DNA from: 20CM-4-69-16 sp035637455 | Lineage (GTDB): Bacteria; Gemmatimonadota; Gemmatimonadetes; Gemmatimonadales; GWC2-71-9 | Direction of reading: 5' to 3' | Assembly: GCA_035637455.1 (NCBI GenBank) | Contig: DASPXE010000102.1 | Span: 1-15,064 of the forward strand | Length of the DNA stretch: 15,064 bases | Shown: positions 1-8,157 of the stretch, piece by piece | How the letters are laid out: the number at the start of each line of letters is the position of its first letter | How positions within the stretch are numbered: position 1 is the stretch's first letter | Program-made: the position numbers and the translations under genes | The notes under the pieces: model-generated | What the model was told of the DNA's origin: nothing | The model's input: only the letters and a program-made list of their open reading frames with translations | Database searches by the model: none

Positions 1-57
1 ACAACCGATTCCGTGGTGATTTGCGGCGTATTGCGGCCACGTAAAACAATCCGCTAA
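1..57 (+). other. possible 3' end of an upstream gene
   Basis: Two plus-strand frames are open from the window edge. One runs 18 codons to a TAA at 55-57 and ends in LRPRKTIR. Another is open to a TAA at 41-43 and ends in FRGDLRRIAAT. The third frame stops at once. A terminator-like hairpin begins 8 bases after the TAA at 57, which suits the end of a gene, but too little sequence is present to choose a frame or name a product. Confidence 0.2.
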
Positions 58-64
58 AAGGCCT

Positions 65-102
65 GCCCGTTGCGGCTTTCGCGCTGCGACGGGCTTTGTA
101 TT
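65..102 (+). terminator. strong hairpin with T-rich tail (terminator or leader attenuator)
   Basis: Bases 65-76 pair with 83-94 in a continuous 12-bp stem (two G-T wobbles, otherwise Watson-Crick) around a 6-base loop (77-82). TTTGTATT follows at once. This looks like a Rho-independent terminator. It ends only about 30 bases before the chosen GTG start of the next gene, and I see no convincing promoter in 95-132. It may therefore end the upstream transcript, or lie in the leader of the methyltransferase gene and act as an attenuator. A weak -35/-10 pair upstream (TTTGCG at 20-25, 16 bases, TAAAAC at 42-47) would put the hairpin at the very start of that transcript. Confidence 0.6.
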
Positions 103-132
103 CCGGGGACGGGGAAAAGGGAAGGGGGAAGG

Positions 133-1971
133 GTGAGTGAGGTGACGCTGCGAAAACTGCTCGACGATGGCCGCGTTCACGTCTTGGACGGGGCCATGGG
201 GACCATGCTGTACAGCAAGGGTTTCTTCCTGAACGTCTGCTACGACGAGCTGAGCCGCAAGCAGCCGAAGCTCGTTCAGGAGGTCCACGAGGCCTACGTC
301 CGCGCCGGCGCCGAGATCCTCGAGACCAACACCTTCGGGGCGAACCCGCTGAAGCTGCGCAGCTACGGCCTGGCGGACGACACGGAGCAGATCAACCAGG
401 CGGCAGCCGAGCTGGCACGCACAGCCGCAGCGGGGCACGCCAGCGTCGTGGGGGCGATCGGGCCGCTGGGCGTGCGCATCGAGCCGTTCGGAGCGCTGGC
501 GCGCGAAGAGGCGTGCGCCCATTTCGCGCGCCAGGTAGACGGCCTGCTCGCTGGAGGCGTGGACGGATTCATCCTCGAAACGTTCTCCGATACGGACGAG
601 ATTCACGCGGCGCTGCGCGCCGTGCGGAGCCGCTCCGACCTCCCCGTGATCGCGCAGATGACGATCGGCGACGACGGCCTCACCCACTACGGCACAGGGC
701 CCGAGACGTTCGCGAAGCAGCTCACCGAGTGGGGGGCGGACGTGATCGGCGTGAACTGCTCGGTGGGGCCGGCCGGGGTGCTCGAGGCGGTCGAGAAGAT
801 GGTGAAGGTCACCGACCGTCCGATCTCGGGCGTCCCCAACGCGGGGCTGCCGCGCGACGTGGGCGACCGCAAGATCTATCTCGCCTCCCCCGAGTACATG
901 GCGAGCTACGCGCGGCGGATGATCGAAGCCGGCGCCCGCCTCGTCGGCGGCTGCTGCGGTACCACGCCGGAGCACATCAAGAAGATCCGCGATTACGTGG
1001 CGAGCGTCGTGCCGCGGCACCCGCCGGTGGTGGTGTCCCGGGCGGAGATCCGCGCGCCCGCCGGCGCGGAGCCGGTGCCGCTGGCGCAGCGCTCGCGCTG
1101 GGGCGCCAAAATCGCGCGCGGCGAGCTCGTGACCTCGGTCGAGATCGTCCCCCCCAAGGGGGTGGACGCGACCCCGATGCTCGAGCAGTGCCGCGCGCTC
1201 AAGGCGGCCGGGGTGGACGCCGTGAACGTCCCCGACGGCCCGCGGGCCCAGAGCCGCATGGGCGTGCTCCCATCCGCGATCCTGATCGAGCGCGAGGTGG
1301 GGATCGAGACGGTGATCCACTACTGTTGCCGGGACCGCAACCTGCTCGGCATGCTCTCCGACATTCTCGGCGCCCACGCCGCAGGGCTGCGCAACATTCT
1401 CATTATCACGGGGGATCCGCCCAAGATGGGTCCCTACCCTGAGGCCACGGCGGTGTTCGACATCGACTCGATCGGGCTCACCAACCTCGTGTTCCGGCTG
1501 AACCACGGACTCGACCCCGGTAACAACCCGATCGGTGCGCCCACGCGGTGGGCGATCGGCGTCGGCGTGAATCCGGGCGCCGTGGACCTGGACCGCGAGC
1601 TGTCGCGCTTCGCCTGGAAGGTGGACGCGGGGGCGGAGTTCGCCGTGACGCAGCCGGTGTTCGATCCGGCGCAGCTCGAGGTGTTCCTCGCACGGGTGGG
1701 CCAGTTCAAGATCCCGATCGTGGCCGGCATCTGGCCATTGATCTCGCTGCGCAACGCCGAGTTCCTGGCGAACGAGGTGCCCGGAGTCTCCGTGCCGGAG
1801 TCGGTGCTGACCCGGATGCGGCAGGCGCAGGACAAAGGAAAAGAAGCGGCGCTCGCCGAGGGGGTGAAGATCGCGCGCGAGATGTTCCAGCAGGTGAAGC
1901 GGAGCGTGCAAGGGGTGCAGGTGAGCGCGCCGTTCGGGCGCGTGGAGGTGGCGCTGGAGGTGTTCGGGTGA
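133..1971 (+). CDS. bifunctional homocysteine S-methyltransferase / 5,10-methylenetetrahydrofolate reductase
   Basis: A 612-residue cytosolic fusion enzyme. Residues about 1-290 are a homocysteine S-methyltransferase barrel: LDGAMGTML near residue 18, then the three zinc-binding cysteines C209 (in GVNCS) and C274/C275 (in GGCCGTTPEH). Residues about 326-590 are a methylenetetrahydrofolate reductase (MetF-like) barrel that binds FAD: VEIVPPKG near 336, CCRDRN near 398, ITGDPP near 425 and TQPVFD near 506. By family knowledge the reductase half makes 5-methyl-THF and the other half methylates homocysteine to methionine; YitJ-type proteins have this layout. No cobalamin-binding domain is present. 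The GTG at 133 is chosen because a long purine-rich Shine-Dalgarno stretch (112-132) lies before it and the protein then begins just before the first family motif. An upstream in-frame ATG at 70 lies inside the hairpin and would add 21 residues of non-family sequence. It appears to be transcribed alone. Confidence 0.93.
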   Translation: MSEVTLRKLLDDGRVHVLDGAMGTMLYSKGFFLNVCYDELSRKQPKLVQEVHEAYVRAGAEILETNTFGANPLKLRSYGLADDTEQINQAAAELARTAAAGHASVVGAIGPLGVRIEPFGALAREEACAHFARQVDGLLAGGVDGFILETFSDTDEIHAALRAVRSRSDLPVIAQMTIGDDGLTHYGTGPETFAKQLTEWGADVIGVNCSVGPAGVLEAVEKMVKVTDRPISGVPNAGLPRDVGDRKIYLASPEYMASYARRMIEAGARLVGGCCGTTPEHIKKIRDYVASVVPRHPPVVVSRAEIRAPAGAEPVPLAQRSRWGAKIARGELVTSVEIVPPKGVDATPMLEQCRALKAAGVDAVNVPDGPRAQSRMGVLPSAILIEREVGIETVIHYCCRDRNLLGMLSDILGAHAAGLRNILIITGDPPKMGPYPEATAVFDIDSIGLTNLVFRLNHGLDPGNNPIGAPTRWAIGVGVNPGAVDLDRELSRFAWKVDAGAEFAVTQPVFDPAQLEVFLARVGQFKIPIVAGIWPLISLRNAEFLANEVPGVSVPESVLTRMRQAQDKGKEAALAEGVKIAREMFQQVKRSVQGVQVSAPFGRVEVALEVFG

Positions 1972-2203
1972 GACGCCCTGTCGCATTTCAGCCCCTCGAT
2001 GCCGCAAAAACGCCCTAAAGCCATGCGTCGTCGCCACACCGGTCGACCCGCGCGTGGCGTTGACGCAACACAGCGGCGCGGTGCATCCTGGTACCGCCGC
2101 CCACCGCATCGAGCGTGTGGCTGGCTTAGTTCGTGCGGCGTCGCAGCAACAACCTGTCCCGGCTCGGGCCGTCCGTATGCATTGCCTGGGACGCACGTTT
2201 TCC
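1972..2203 (+). other. 232-bp intergenic stretch before the M16 pair
   Basis: No gene, tRNA or clear terminator is visible. One weak sigma70-like pair occurs: TTGACG at 2060-2065, 18 bases, CATCCT at 2084-2089; the -10 is poor. An open frame continues upstream of the M16 gene through 2054, but its translation (AAHRIERVAG and similar) lacks family similarity and would bury the signal peptide. It is therefore treated as non-coding. Confidence 0.4.
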
Positions 2204-3580
2204 ATGCCGTTCCGCATGCTGCTCGTCGCGACGGTGACGGCGGCGCTATCCGCCTTGCCCGTCGCCGGTGCGACCGTCCAGCGGTCCGGGCTCATCAGCC
2301 GCACGAAGCTCGATAACGGGTTGGAAGTGGTCGTCGCCGAAAACCCGGCGGTACCGCTGGCCACGGTCCTCATCGCCGTGCGCAACGGGGCATTCACGCA
2401 GGACTCCGCCGAAGCCGGACTGGCCCACCTGTACGAGCACCTGCTGTTCCATTCGTTCCGTCGTGACCCATCGGCTTTCGGGTACGAAGTCTCGAAACTC
2501 AACGGGCGTTACAACGGGACGACGAACCATGAGGTAGTCACCTACTTCGTGGTCGTTCCCTCGAAGCACGTGGACAGCGGTATCAAGCTGCTGGGACGCC
2601 TGCTCGAGGACGCGCACTTCTCCACCGGCGACCTGAAGGACGAGAGGCCCGTCGTGCTCGACGAGCTGCAACGCGACGAATCGGATCCGGAGGGCTTGCT
2701 TGCCCGCCAGGTGGACCGGGCGCTGTGGGGCGAGTCGTGGCCCCGAAAAGATGTGGCCGGGGACAGCGTGTCGCTGCGGGGGATCACCCCGGAGCAGCTC
2801 AAGCAGACGTACGCTCGCTACTATGTGCCGAACAATGCCGCGCTCATCGTCACGGGGGACGTGACACCGGACCGCGTACTCGCAGCCGCCCGGCACCACT
2901 TCGGCGACTGGAAGCGGGGCGCGGATCCGTTCGCAGACCGGCTGATCCCGCCGGTGACGCCGCGCGCCGCGAGCGCGGCCATCCTGCTCGGCAAAGACGT
3001 GCTCGATGTCACCATCGTGGTCGCGCTCCAGGGCCCGAGCGTGCGGACGGACCCCGCGGCGACATACGCCGCGGACGCCCTGTTCGAGGTGTTCAACGAC
3101 CCCGGCTCACCGTTCCAGCGCCGGCTGGTGGACGCCGGGCCGTTTCAGTCGGTGACCGGGCATTACCTGACGCTCGACCACACCGGGCCGATCGAGCTCC
3201 GCGGCAAGACGACACCCGCCCACGCCCAGGAGGCCTTGCTCAAGCTGCTGGATGAGCTCGACAACCTCGACATGCTCGACAGCGTCACCGACGAGGATCT
3301 CGCCATCGCCAAGAAGCGGCGGGAGGTGACGACCGCGCTGACCGTCGAGCAGACCGCGCTGGTCGCGCCCCAGCTCGCGCTGTGGTGGAGCAGCGCTGGG
3401 ATGGATTATTACTTGACCTACGACGATCGGATGAACGCTCAAACCTTGGACAGCTTGCGACAGTTCGCGCGCGCGTACGTCGCGGGCCGCCCCCGAGTGA
3501 TCGGGGTGCTGGGCGCGCCCACGGTCGTCGACGCGCTTGCCGCCTGGCTGCGGGCCGGCGCCAGGAAGACCACGCCGTGA
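2204..3580 (+). CDS. M16 family metallopeptidase, zinc-site subunit, exported
   Basis: About 458 residues with an N-terminal signal sequence (MPFRMLLVATVTAALSALPV then AGA), so probably periplasmic or surface-exposed. The inverted zinc motif HxxEH is intact as HLYEH (H75, E78, H79). The third ligand fits E154 in ERPVVLDEL, 79 residues after the first histidine, with the partner E147 seven residues before it. An M16 C-terminal domain follows. By family knowledge such proteins are clam-shell peptidases that cut peptides or unfolded chains. The ATG at 2204 is chosen because it opens the signal peptide; its ribosome site is weak, and ATG 2177 or 2216 are alternatives. The stop overlaps the start of a second M16 gene by 4 bases, so the two are translationally coupled and probably form a heterodimer. 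Substrate unknown. Confidence 0.9.
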   Translation: MPFRMLLVATVTAALSALPVAGATVQRSGLISRTKLDNGLEVVVAENPAVPLATVLIAVRNGAFTQDSAEAGLAHLYEHLLFHSFRRDPSAFGYEVSKLNGRYNGTTNHEVVTYFVVVPSKHVDSGIKLLGRLLEDAHFSTGDLKDERPVVLDELQRDESDPEGLLARQVDRALWGESWPRKDVAGDSVSLRGITPEQLKQTYARYYVPNNAALIVTGDVTPDRVLAAARHHFGDWKRGADPFADRLIPPVTPRAASAAILLGKDVLDVTIVVALQGPSVRTDPAATYAADALFEVFNDPGSPFQRRLVDAGPFQSVTGHYLTLDHTGPIELRGKTTPAHAQEALLKLLDELDNLDMLDSVTDEDLAIAKKRREVTTALTVEQTALVAPQLALWWSSAGMDYYLTYDDRMNAQTLDSLRQFARAYVAGRPRVIGVLGAPTVVDALAAWLRAGARKTTP

Positions 3581-4893
3581 GCGCGCGCCGGGCGCCGATC
3601 CTCTGCGCCGCCGCCATCCCGCTGCTTTGGACCGGTCCCGGCCGCCCGGCGCGGCGCACCGCGGACCCCGACACGCTCACAACCGCTTACGAGGTGTCCG
3701 GGCTGCGGGTCATCCAGCGGATCAACCGCGCGAGCGCCGTCGTGGCCGTGCGGCTGTACCTGCTGGGCGGAACCCGCCAGGTCACCGCGCGCACGGCGGG
3801 GATCGAAGCGCTGCTCCTCAAGTCCTCCGAGTACGGGACCGCCCAGTTCCCCGACGCAGCGGCCCGTCGCGCCATGGCCCGCACCGGCTGCGTCGTGTTC
3901 CTGGAGCCGGGCGTGGACTGGACGGTCTTCGGCTTCACCGGCTTGGCTCGGGATCTCGACGCCGCCTGGCGCGTCTTCGCCGACCGCGTGGTGCACCCCT
4001 CTCTCGCCGCGCCGGCGGTGGCGCAGGCGCGCGGCAAGCTCCTGACCCGGGCGCGCACGCGCTACAGCAACCCCGACGAGCGCATCCACATCCTCGCCAC
4101 TGCGGCGTTGTTCCAGGACCATCCCTACGGGCTCGACCCCGAGGGTACCGAGGCGTCCCTCGCCGCCCTGACCCCGGGCGACCTGCAGGCATACGCGCGG
4201 GATCAGCTCGTCACGTCGCGCATGCTGCTAGTGATCGCGGGAAGCGCCGAGCGAGCCCAGGTGGAGTCTCTCGTCGCCACGACGCTGGGACAGCTGCCAC
4301 GGGGCGCGTATCGCTGGACGTTGCCCCCGCCCGCCCCCGAGCTGAAGACCCACTGGCTCGTGGAGCAGCGCGCCATCCCGACCAACTACATTCTCGCGTA
4401 CTTCACGGGGCCCCCGCCCACGAGCCGCAGCTACTGGGCGTTCCGCGTGGCCACGGCGTTGCTGTCATCCCAGCTGCACCGCACGGTGCGCGCCGAGCGG
4501 AGCCTTTCGTACGCCGCGTTCGCGCCATTTATCGACCAGGCGATCCCGGTGGGGGGGGCATACGCGAGCACCCCGCAGCCGCAACAGGTGCTGCCGCTCA
4601 TGCTCCACGCGATCGAGAGTCTCGCGCAGAGCGACCTCGACTACTTCGCCCTGAGCCGCTTTGTGGACGGCTTCACATTCGACTACCTCGCCGACAACTC
4701 GAGCGCCGCCGATCAGGCCGAATTCCTCGCCCGCGCGGAGTTGTACCTGGGCAACTACCGCCTGGGAGACGACTTCGTGAAGCGCCTGCGCGGCGTCCGG
4801 CCGGAGGAGATCCGGGCCGTCGCGCGCGAATACATGAGCCACATCCAGTACGCCTACCTGGGCGACACGCTACGGATGCACGGGCACTGGTAA
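3577..4893 (+). CDS. M16 family peptidase-like protein, non-catalytic partner subunit
   Basis: About 438 residues; starts at a GTG that overlaps the previous stop (GTGA, 3577-3580). The first 25 residues have a hydrophobic core (ILCAAAIPLLW) that could be a signal peptide. The fold matches M16, but where the zinc motif should be the sequence reads GIEALLLKSSEYGT, with no HxxEH, so it cannot bind zinc in the usual way. The C-terminal half keeps the arginine/tyrosine pair (RAERSLSYAAF) that in M16 families helps bind substrate. This split of roles is known from two-gene bacterial M16 proteases and from the mitochondrial processing peptidase. A run of eight G at 4551-4558 lies in the gene, but the frame is intact on both sides. 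Confidence 0.88.
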   Translation: MSARRAPILCAAAIPLLWTGPGRPARRTADPDTLTTAYEVSGLRVIQRINRASAVVAVRLYLLGGTRQVTARTAGIEALLLKSSEYGTAQFPDAAARRAMARTGCVVFLEPGVDWTVFGFTGLARDLDAAWRVFADRVVHPSLAAPAVAQARGKLLTRARTRYSNPDERIHILATAALFQDHPYGLDPEGTEASLAALTPGDLQAYARDQLVTSRMLLVIAGSAERAQVESLVATTLGQLPRGAYRWTLPPPAPELKTHWLVEQRAIPTNYILAYFTGPPPTSRSYWAFRVATALLSSQLHRTVRAERSLSYAAFAPFIDQAIPVGGAYASTPQPQQVLPLMLHAIESLAQSDLDYFALSRFVDGFTFDYLADNSSAADQAEFLARAELYLGNYRLGDDFVKRLRGVRPEEIRAVAREYMSHIQYAYLGDTLRMHGHW

Positions 4894-4955
4894 GCCGCGG
4901 ACCTCTTCCCTAAGTACCTTTGGCGTGACCCGCAGCGTCCTCCAAGGGAGCGCTC

Positions 4956-5375
4956 ATGCCTACCGCCAACGTCAACATCCTCGCCGTGATCGTCGCCGCG
5001 GTCGCGACCCTTATCCTCGGCGCCGTGTGGTACTCCCCCGTGCTGTTCGCCAAGGCGTGGATCCAGGCCCACGGCTACACGCCGGAGAAGCTCGAGGAGA
5101 TGAAAAAGCGGGGCGTCACCCGCGCCTACGCGGTATCGGGGCTGTGCTACCTGGTGATGGCCTACGTGCTGGCGCTGCTCGCGTCGTACACCCAGGCGAC
5201 GAGTTTCGTGCAGGGGCTGTGGCTCGGCTTCCTCCTGTGGCTCGGCTTCGCCGCCACGATCGGTCTCACGGCCAATGTGTTCTCCAACAACCCGATCGCG
5301 GTCTGGGTGATCGACGCCGGCTACCAGCTCGCTTATCTGCTGCTCATGGGCGTGGTCGTGGCCCTGTGGAAATGA
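4956..5375 (+). CDS. DUF1761 family small membrane protein
   Basis: A 139-residue integral membrane protein with about four hydrophobic helices (roughly residues 6-28, 57-80, 86-108 and 115-137). The start region (NILAVIVAAVATLILGAVWY, then SPVLFAKAW) and the ending resemble the DUF1761 family, which has no assigned function. AAGGGAG at 4944-4950 sits 5 bases before the ATG and supports this start. It follows the M16 pair by 62 bases and precedes a permease by 57 bases; both gaps lack an obvious promoter or terminator, so a shared transcript is possible. The role cannot be deduced from the sequence. Confidence 0.85.
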   Translation: MPTANVNILAVIVAAVATLILGAVWYSPVLFAKAWIQAHGYTPEKLEEMKKRGVTRAYAVSGLCYLVMAYVLALLASYTQATSFVQGLWLGFLLWLGFAATIGLTANVFSNNPIAVWVIDAGYQLAYLLLMGVVVALWK

Positions 5376-5432
5376 CCGGACCAACCGTCACTGCGGCAGC
5401 ACCATGAAGGCGTCCTAGCGGGGCCCGCCGCG

Positions 5433-6767
5433 GTGCCGGGAGCCTCGCTCACCCGCACGCTGCGCTTGCGGGACCTGATCTTCATCGTCGTCGGGACCGT
5501 CATCGGCTCCGGGATCTTCGTCGTGCCCGGGGCGGTGCTGCGGCAGACGGGCGGCGACGTGGGCTACGCCCTGCTCGTGTGGGTCCTGGGGGGCGTCCTC
5601 TCGCTGCTCGGCGCGCTCACCTACGGCGAGCTGGGCGGCATGCTCCCCGAAGCCGGGGGAGCCTACGTCTATGTGCGCCACGCCTTCGGCCCGCTCCCCG
5701 CCTTCCTGCTCGGCTGGACGCTGTTCTTCGTGATCTCCACCGGCTCGGTGGCGACGCTGGCGGTGGCGTTCGCGGAATACCTCCGGCAATTCGTCGCGCT
5801 CGGTCCCACAGCGGCGAAGCTCGTCGCCGCCCTGATGATCGCCGTGGTGGGAGCGGTGAACGTGCGCGGCACCCGCCACAGTGCGAATGTCCAAAACTGG
5901 AGCACGGGGATCAAGGTAGCCGCGATCCTGGGAATGAGCGTCCTGTTGCTCGGCTCGGGCCGCGGCCTGGCGGGCGTGCGGGCCGCGACCTTCGCCGCCC
6001 CGCTCGGGGGTTCGCTCCTCTCCGGCATCGGCGTCGCGATGATCGGCGTGCTTTGGGCCTACGAGGGGTGGGCGAACGTCGCCGCGTCGGCGGGCGAGAC
6101 GCTCGAGCCACAGCACAGCTTCCCGCGCGGCATCGTGATCGGTACCGCGGCGCTGATCGCGATCTATCTGCTCGCGAACGTCGCCTACGTCGCCGCGCTC
6201 GGACCTGCCGCCGCCGCGCGGACGGATCGCGTGGCGGCGGAGGCGGTGCGCGCCTCGCTGGGACCGGGCGCCGGCCGGCTGATCGCCGCGGCGGTGCTCG
6301 TCTCCATGCTCAGCGCGGCGAACGGGCTCACCCTCACCAACTCGCGCGTCTACTACGCCATGGCCTCGGACGGCGTGTTCTTCCGCAAGCTCGCGGAGGT
6401 TCATCCGCGCTTCGGCACCCCGGCTTTCTCGGTGCTGGTGAGCTCGGCGTGGGCCATCGTGCTCGCGGCGACGGGCAGCTTCGAGCAGCTCTTCACGTAC
6501 GTGATCTTCGCAGCATGGGTGTTCTATACGCTCGCCGGGGCCAGCGTCTTCGTGCTGCGACGACGCCGGCCCGCCGCGCCCCGCCCGTTTCGCGTTCCCG
6601 GCTACCCCTGGACGCCGCTGCTCTTCGTGGCCTCCGCCGTCGCGATCGTGGTCAACACGATCTGGGCGCGCCCGCAACGCTCCTTGCTCGGGCTCGGCAT
6701 CGTGGCACTCGGTCTGCCTGCTTACCACTCCTGGCGTCGGATCCACGCTCGGCGGGCTGACCGGTGA
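5433..6767 (+). CDS. APC superfamily amino-acid permease
   Basis: A 444-residue polytopic inner-membrane protein with about 12 predicted helices. The first helix carries the APC signature GTVIGSGIFVVPG (near residue 21), with the unwound GSGIF segment that contacts substrate in this fold. EAGGAYVYVRHAFGP (near 73) is the second typical motif. Overall it looks like the amino-acid/polyamine/organocation branch, close to LAT- or YfnA-like permeases, probably importing or exchanging an amino acid; the substrate cannot be read. The start is a GTG without a strong Shine-Dalgarno; an earlier ATG at 5404 hits a stop after three codons. Its stop overlaps the GTG of the next transporter gene by 4 bases. 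Confidence 0.88.
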   Translation: MPGASLTRTLRLRDLIFIVVGTVIGSGIFVVPGAVLRQTGGDVGYALLVWVLGGVLSLLGALTYGELGGMLPEAGGAYVYVRHAFGPLPAFLLGWTLFFVISTGSVATLAVAFAEYLRQFVALGPTAAKLVAALMIAVVGAVNVRGTRHSANVQNWSTGIKVAAILGMSVLLLGSGRGLAGVRAATFAAPLGGSLLSGIGVAMIGVLWAYEGWANVAASAGETLEPQHSFPRGIVIGTAALIAIYLLANVAYVAALGPAAAARTDRVAAEAVRASLGPGAGRLIAAAVLVSMLSAANGLTLTNSRVYYAMASDGVFFRKLAEVHPRFGTPAFSVLVSSAWAIVLAATGSFEQLFTYVIFAAWVFYTLAGASVFVLRRRRPAAPRPFRVPGYPWTPLLFVASAVAIVVNTIWARPQRSLLGLGIVALGLPAYHSWRRIHARRADR

Positions 6768-8113
6768 GCGGCTTCAAGTTCCCCCACCCGCTGGTGTTGC
6801 TCGTGGCCGGCCTCGCCCTCGCCGCCGCGGCGAGCTGGGTGCTCCCCACGGGGCAATACGAGCGGCGGGACGACCCGATCACGGGGCGTCGCGTAGTGGT
6901 CGCCGGCACCTATCACCCCGTGGCGGCGAGCCCGCTGGGCCCGTTTCGGGCGCTCGTCGCCATCCCCAAAGGCATGGTCGACGCGGCGTCGGTCATCTTC
7001 TTCGTGTTCCTGATCGGCGGCGCGTTCACGGTCGTGGACCGCACCGGGGCGCTGCGGAGTGCGGTGGAGTGGCTGGTGCGCCGTCTGGAGCGGCGCGACG
7101 CGCTGGTCATCCCCACCGCCTGTCTCGTGTTCGCGCTGGGCGGCGTGCTCGACAACATGAAGGAGGAGATCATCGCTCTGGTGCCGGTGATGTTGCTGCT
7201 CGTGCGACGGCTGGGCTTCGATCCCGTCACCGCCGTTGCCGCCAGCCTCGGGTCGGCGGCCGTGGGCGCGGCGTTCAGCCCGATCAACCCGTTTCAGGTC
7301 GGCATCGCGCAGCAGCTCGCCCAGCTCCCGCTGCTCTCGGGCGCGCCGTTCCGCGTCGGCTTCCTGCTCGTCGCGCTGGGGATTTGGATCTGGGGCACGA
7401 TGCGCTACGCCGTCCGCACACGCGCCGTGCAGCAGGCCGGCGCGCGGGGAGCAGCCGCGCCGCCGCCGCCCTCGGCCCGCCGCGGCGCGGTGCTCGTCGT
7501 GGTGCTCGCCACATTCGCATGCCTCGTCGTCGGCGTGCTCCGCCACGGCTGGGGGTTCGACCAGATGGCGGCGCTGTTCTTCGCCATGGGCATCGTGGCG
7601 GGCGTCGTCGGCGGCCTGGGCGCGGGCGGCACCGCAGCGGCGTTCGCCGACGGGTTCACTTCGATGGCCTACGCGGCGCTGCTGATCGGGTTCGCGCGCG
7701 CGATCTACGTCGCGCTTGAGGAGGGCCACATTGTCGACACCATCGTGCGCGGGCTGTTCGCGCCCGTTGCGGGGTTGCCGCTCGCCCTCTCGGCCTTGGG
7801 CATGATGGTGCTGCACGCCGCCGTCCACGTGCCGGTGCCGAGCCCGAGCGGCCACGCCGTGCTGACGCTGCCGATCCTTGTCCCGCTGTCCGATCTGCTC
7901 GGTCTGTCACGCCAGGTCACGGTGCTCGCCTACCAGTACGGTGGGGGGCTGTGCGAGCTGCTGACGCCGACCAACGGCGCACTCATGGCGATCCTCGCGG
8001 CCGCGGGCGTGCGCTACGAGCACTGGCTCAAGTTCGCGCTGCCGTTGTACGGCCTGCTGCTCGGGCTCGGCGCGGTCGCGATCGCCCTTGGCATCGGCGT
8101 GGGCTTGCGCTAG
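6764..8113 (+). CDS. YfcC family carrier (C4-dicarboxylate/basic amino-acid type)
   Basis: A 449-residue polytopic membrane protein. The beginning matches the YfcC family closely: FKFPHPLVLLV, then VLPTGQYER near residue 26, a short loop with DPITGRRVVVAGTYHPV, then PKGMVDAASVIFFVFLIGGA near 68. SPINPFQVGIAQ near 170 is the conserved polar hairpin, repeated in spirit by SPSGHAVLTLP and LLTPTNGAL in the second half. Family members are annotated as arginine/ornithine antiporter-like or C4-dicarboxylate carriers; the true substrate is not deducible. The GTG start overlaps the permease stop (GTGA, 6764-6767), so the two are translationally coupled. Confidence 0.88.
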   Translation: MSGFKFPHPLVLLVAGLALAAAASWVLPTGQYERRDDPITGRRVVVAGTYHPVAASPLGPFRALVAIPKGMVDAASVIFFVFLIGGAFTVVDRTGALRSAVEWLVRRLERRDALVIPTACLVFALGGVLDNMKEEIIALVPVMLLLVRRLGFDPVTAVAASLGSAAVGAAFSPINPFQVGIAQQLAQLPLLSGAPFRVGFLLVALGIWIWGTMRYAVRTRAVQQAGARGAAAPPPPSARRGAVLVVVLATFACLVVGVLRHGWGFDQMAALFFAMGIVAGVVGGLGAGGTAAAFADGFTSMAYAALLIGFARAIYVALEEGHIVDTIVRGLFAPVAGLPLALSALGMMVLHAAVHVPVPSPSGHAVLTLPILVPLSDLLGLSRQVTVLAYQYGGGLCELLTPTNGALMAILAAAGVRYEHWLKFALPLYGLLLGLGAVAIALGIGVGLR

Positions 8114-8157
8114 CGTCCGGCGAAGTCTCCTCGGCACAAGGGAGCCCTGGTCCCAGC

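Noticed and set aside
1..132. SAM or cobalamin riboswitch upstream of the methionine gene
   Set aside because: Only one simple hairpin is visible; the multi-helix core of these riboswitches is not recognisable in the available leader.
1434..2039. 201-codon antisense frame over the MTHFR domain
   Set aside because: Serine/threonine/arginine-rich composition and no recognisable domain; it lies opposite a well-supported enzyme.
2054..2203. N-terminal extension of the M16 gene from GTG 2054
   Set aside because: It would place 50 non-family residues before a clear signal peptide; ATG 2204 is the sensible start.
4551..4558. Frameshift or phase-variable G8 tract in the second M16 gene
   Set aside because: The reading frame and M16-like sequence continue normally on both sides; a single G8 tract inside a long GC-rich gene is not strong evidence for phase variation.
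5415..6746. 443-codon open frame antisense to the APC permease
   Set aside because: Translation is a low-complexity Arg/Asp/His/Gly-rich string with no family look. It is a shadow of GC-rich codon use opposite a clear permease. The same applies to the 377-codon antisense frame at 6722-7855.
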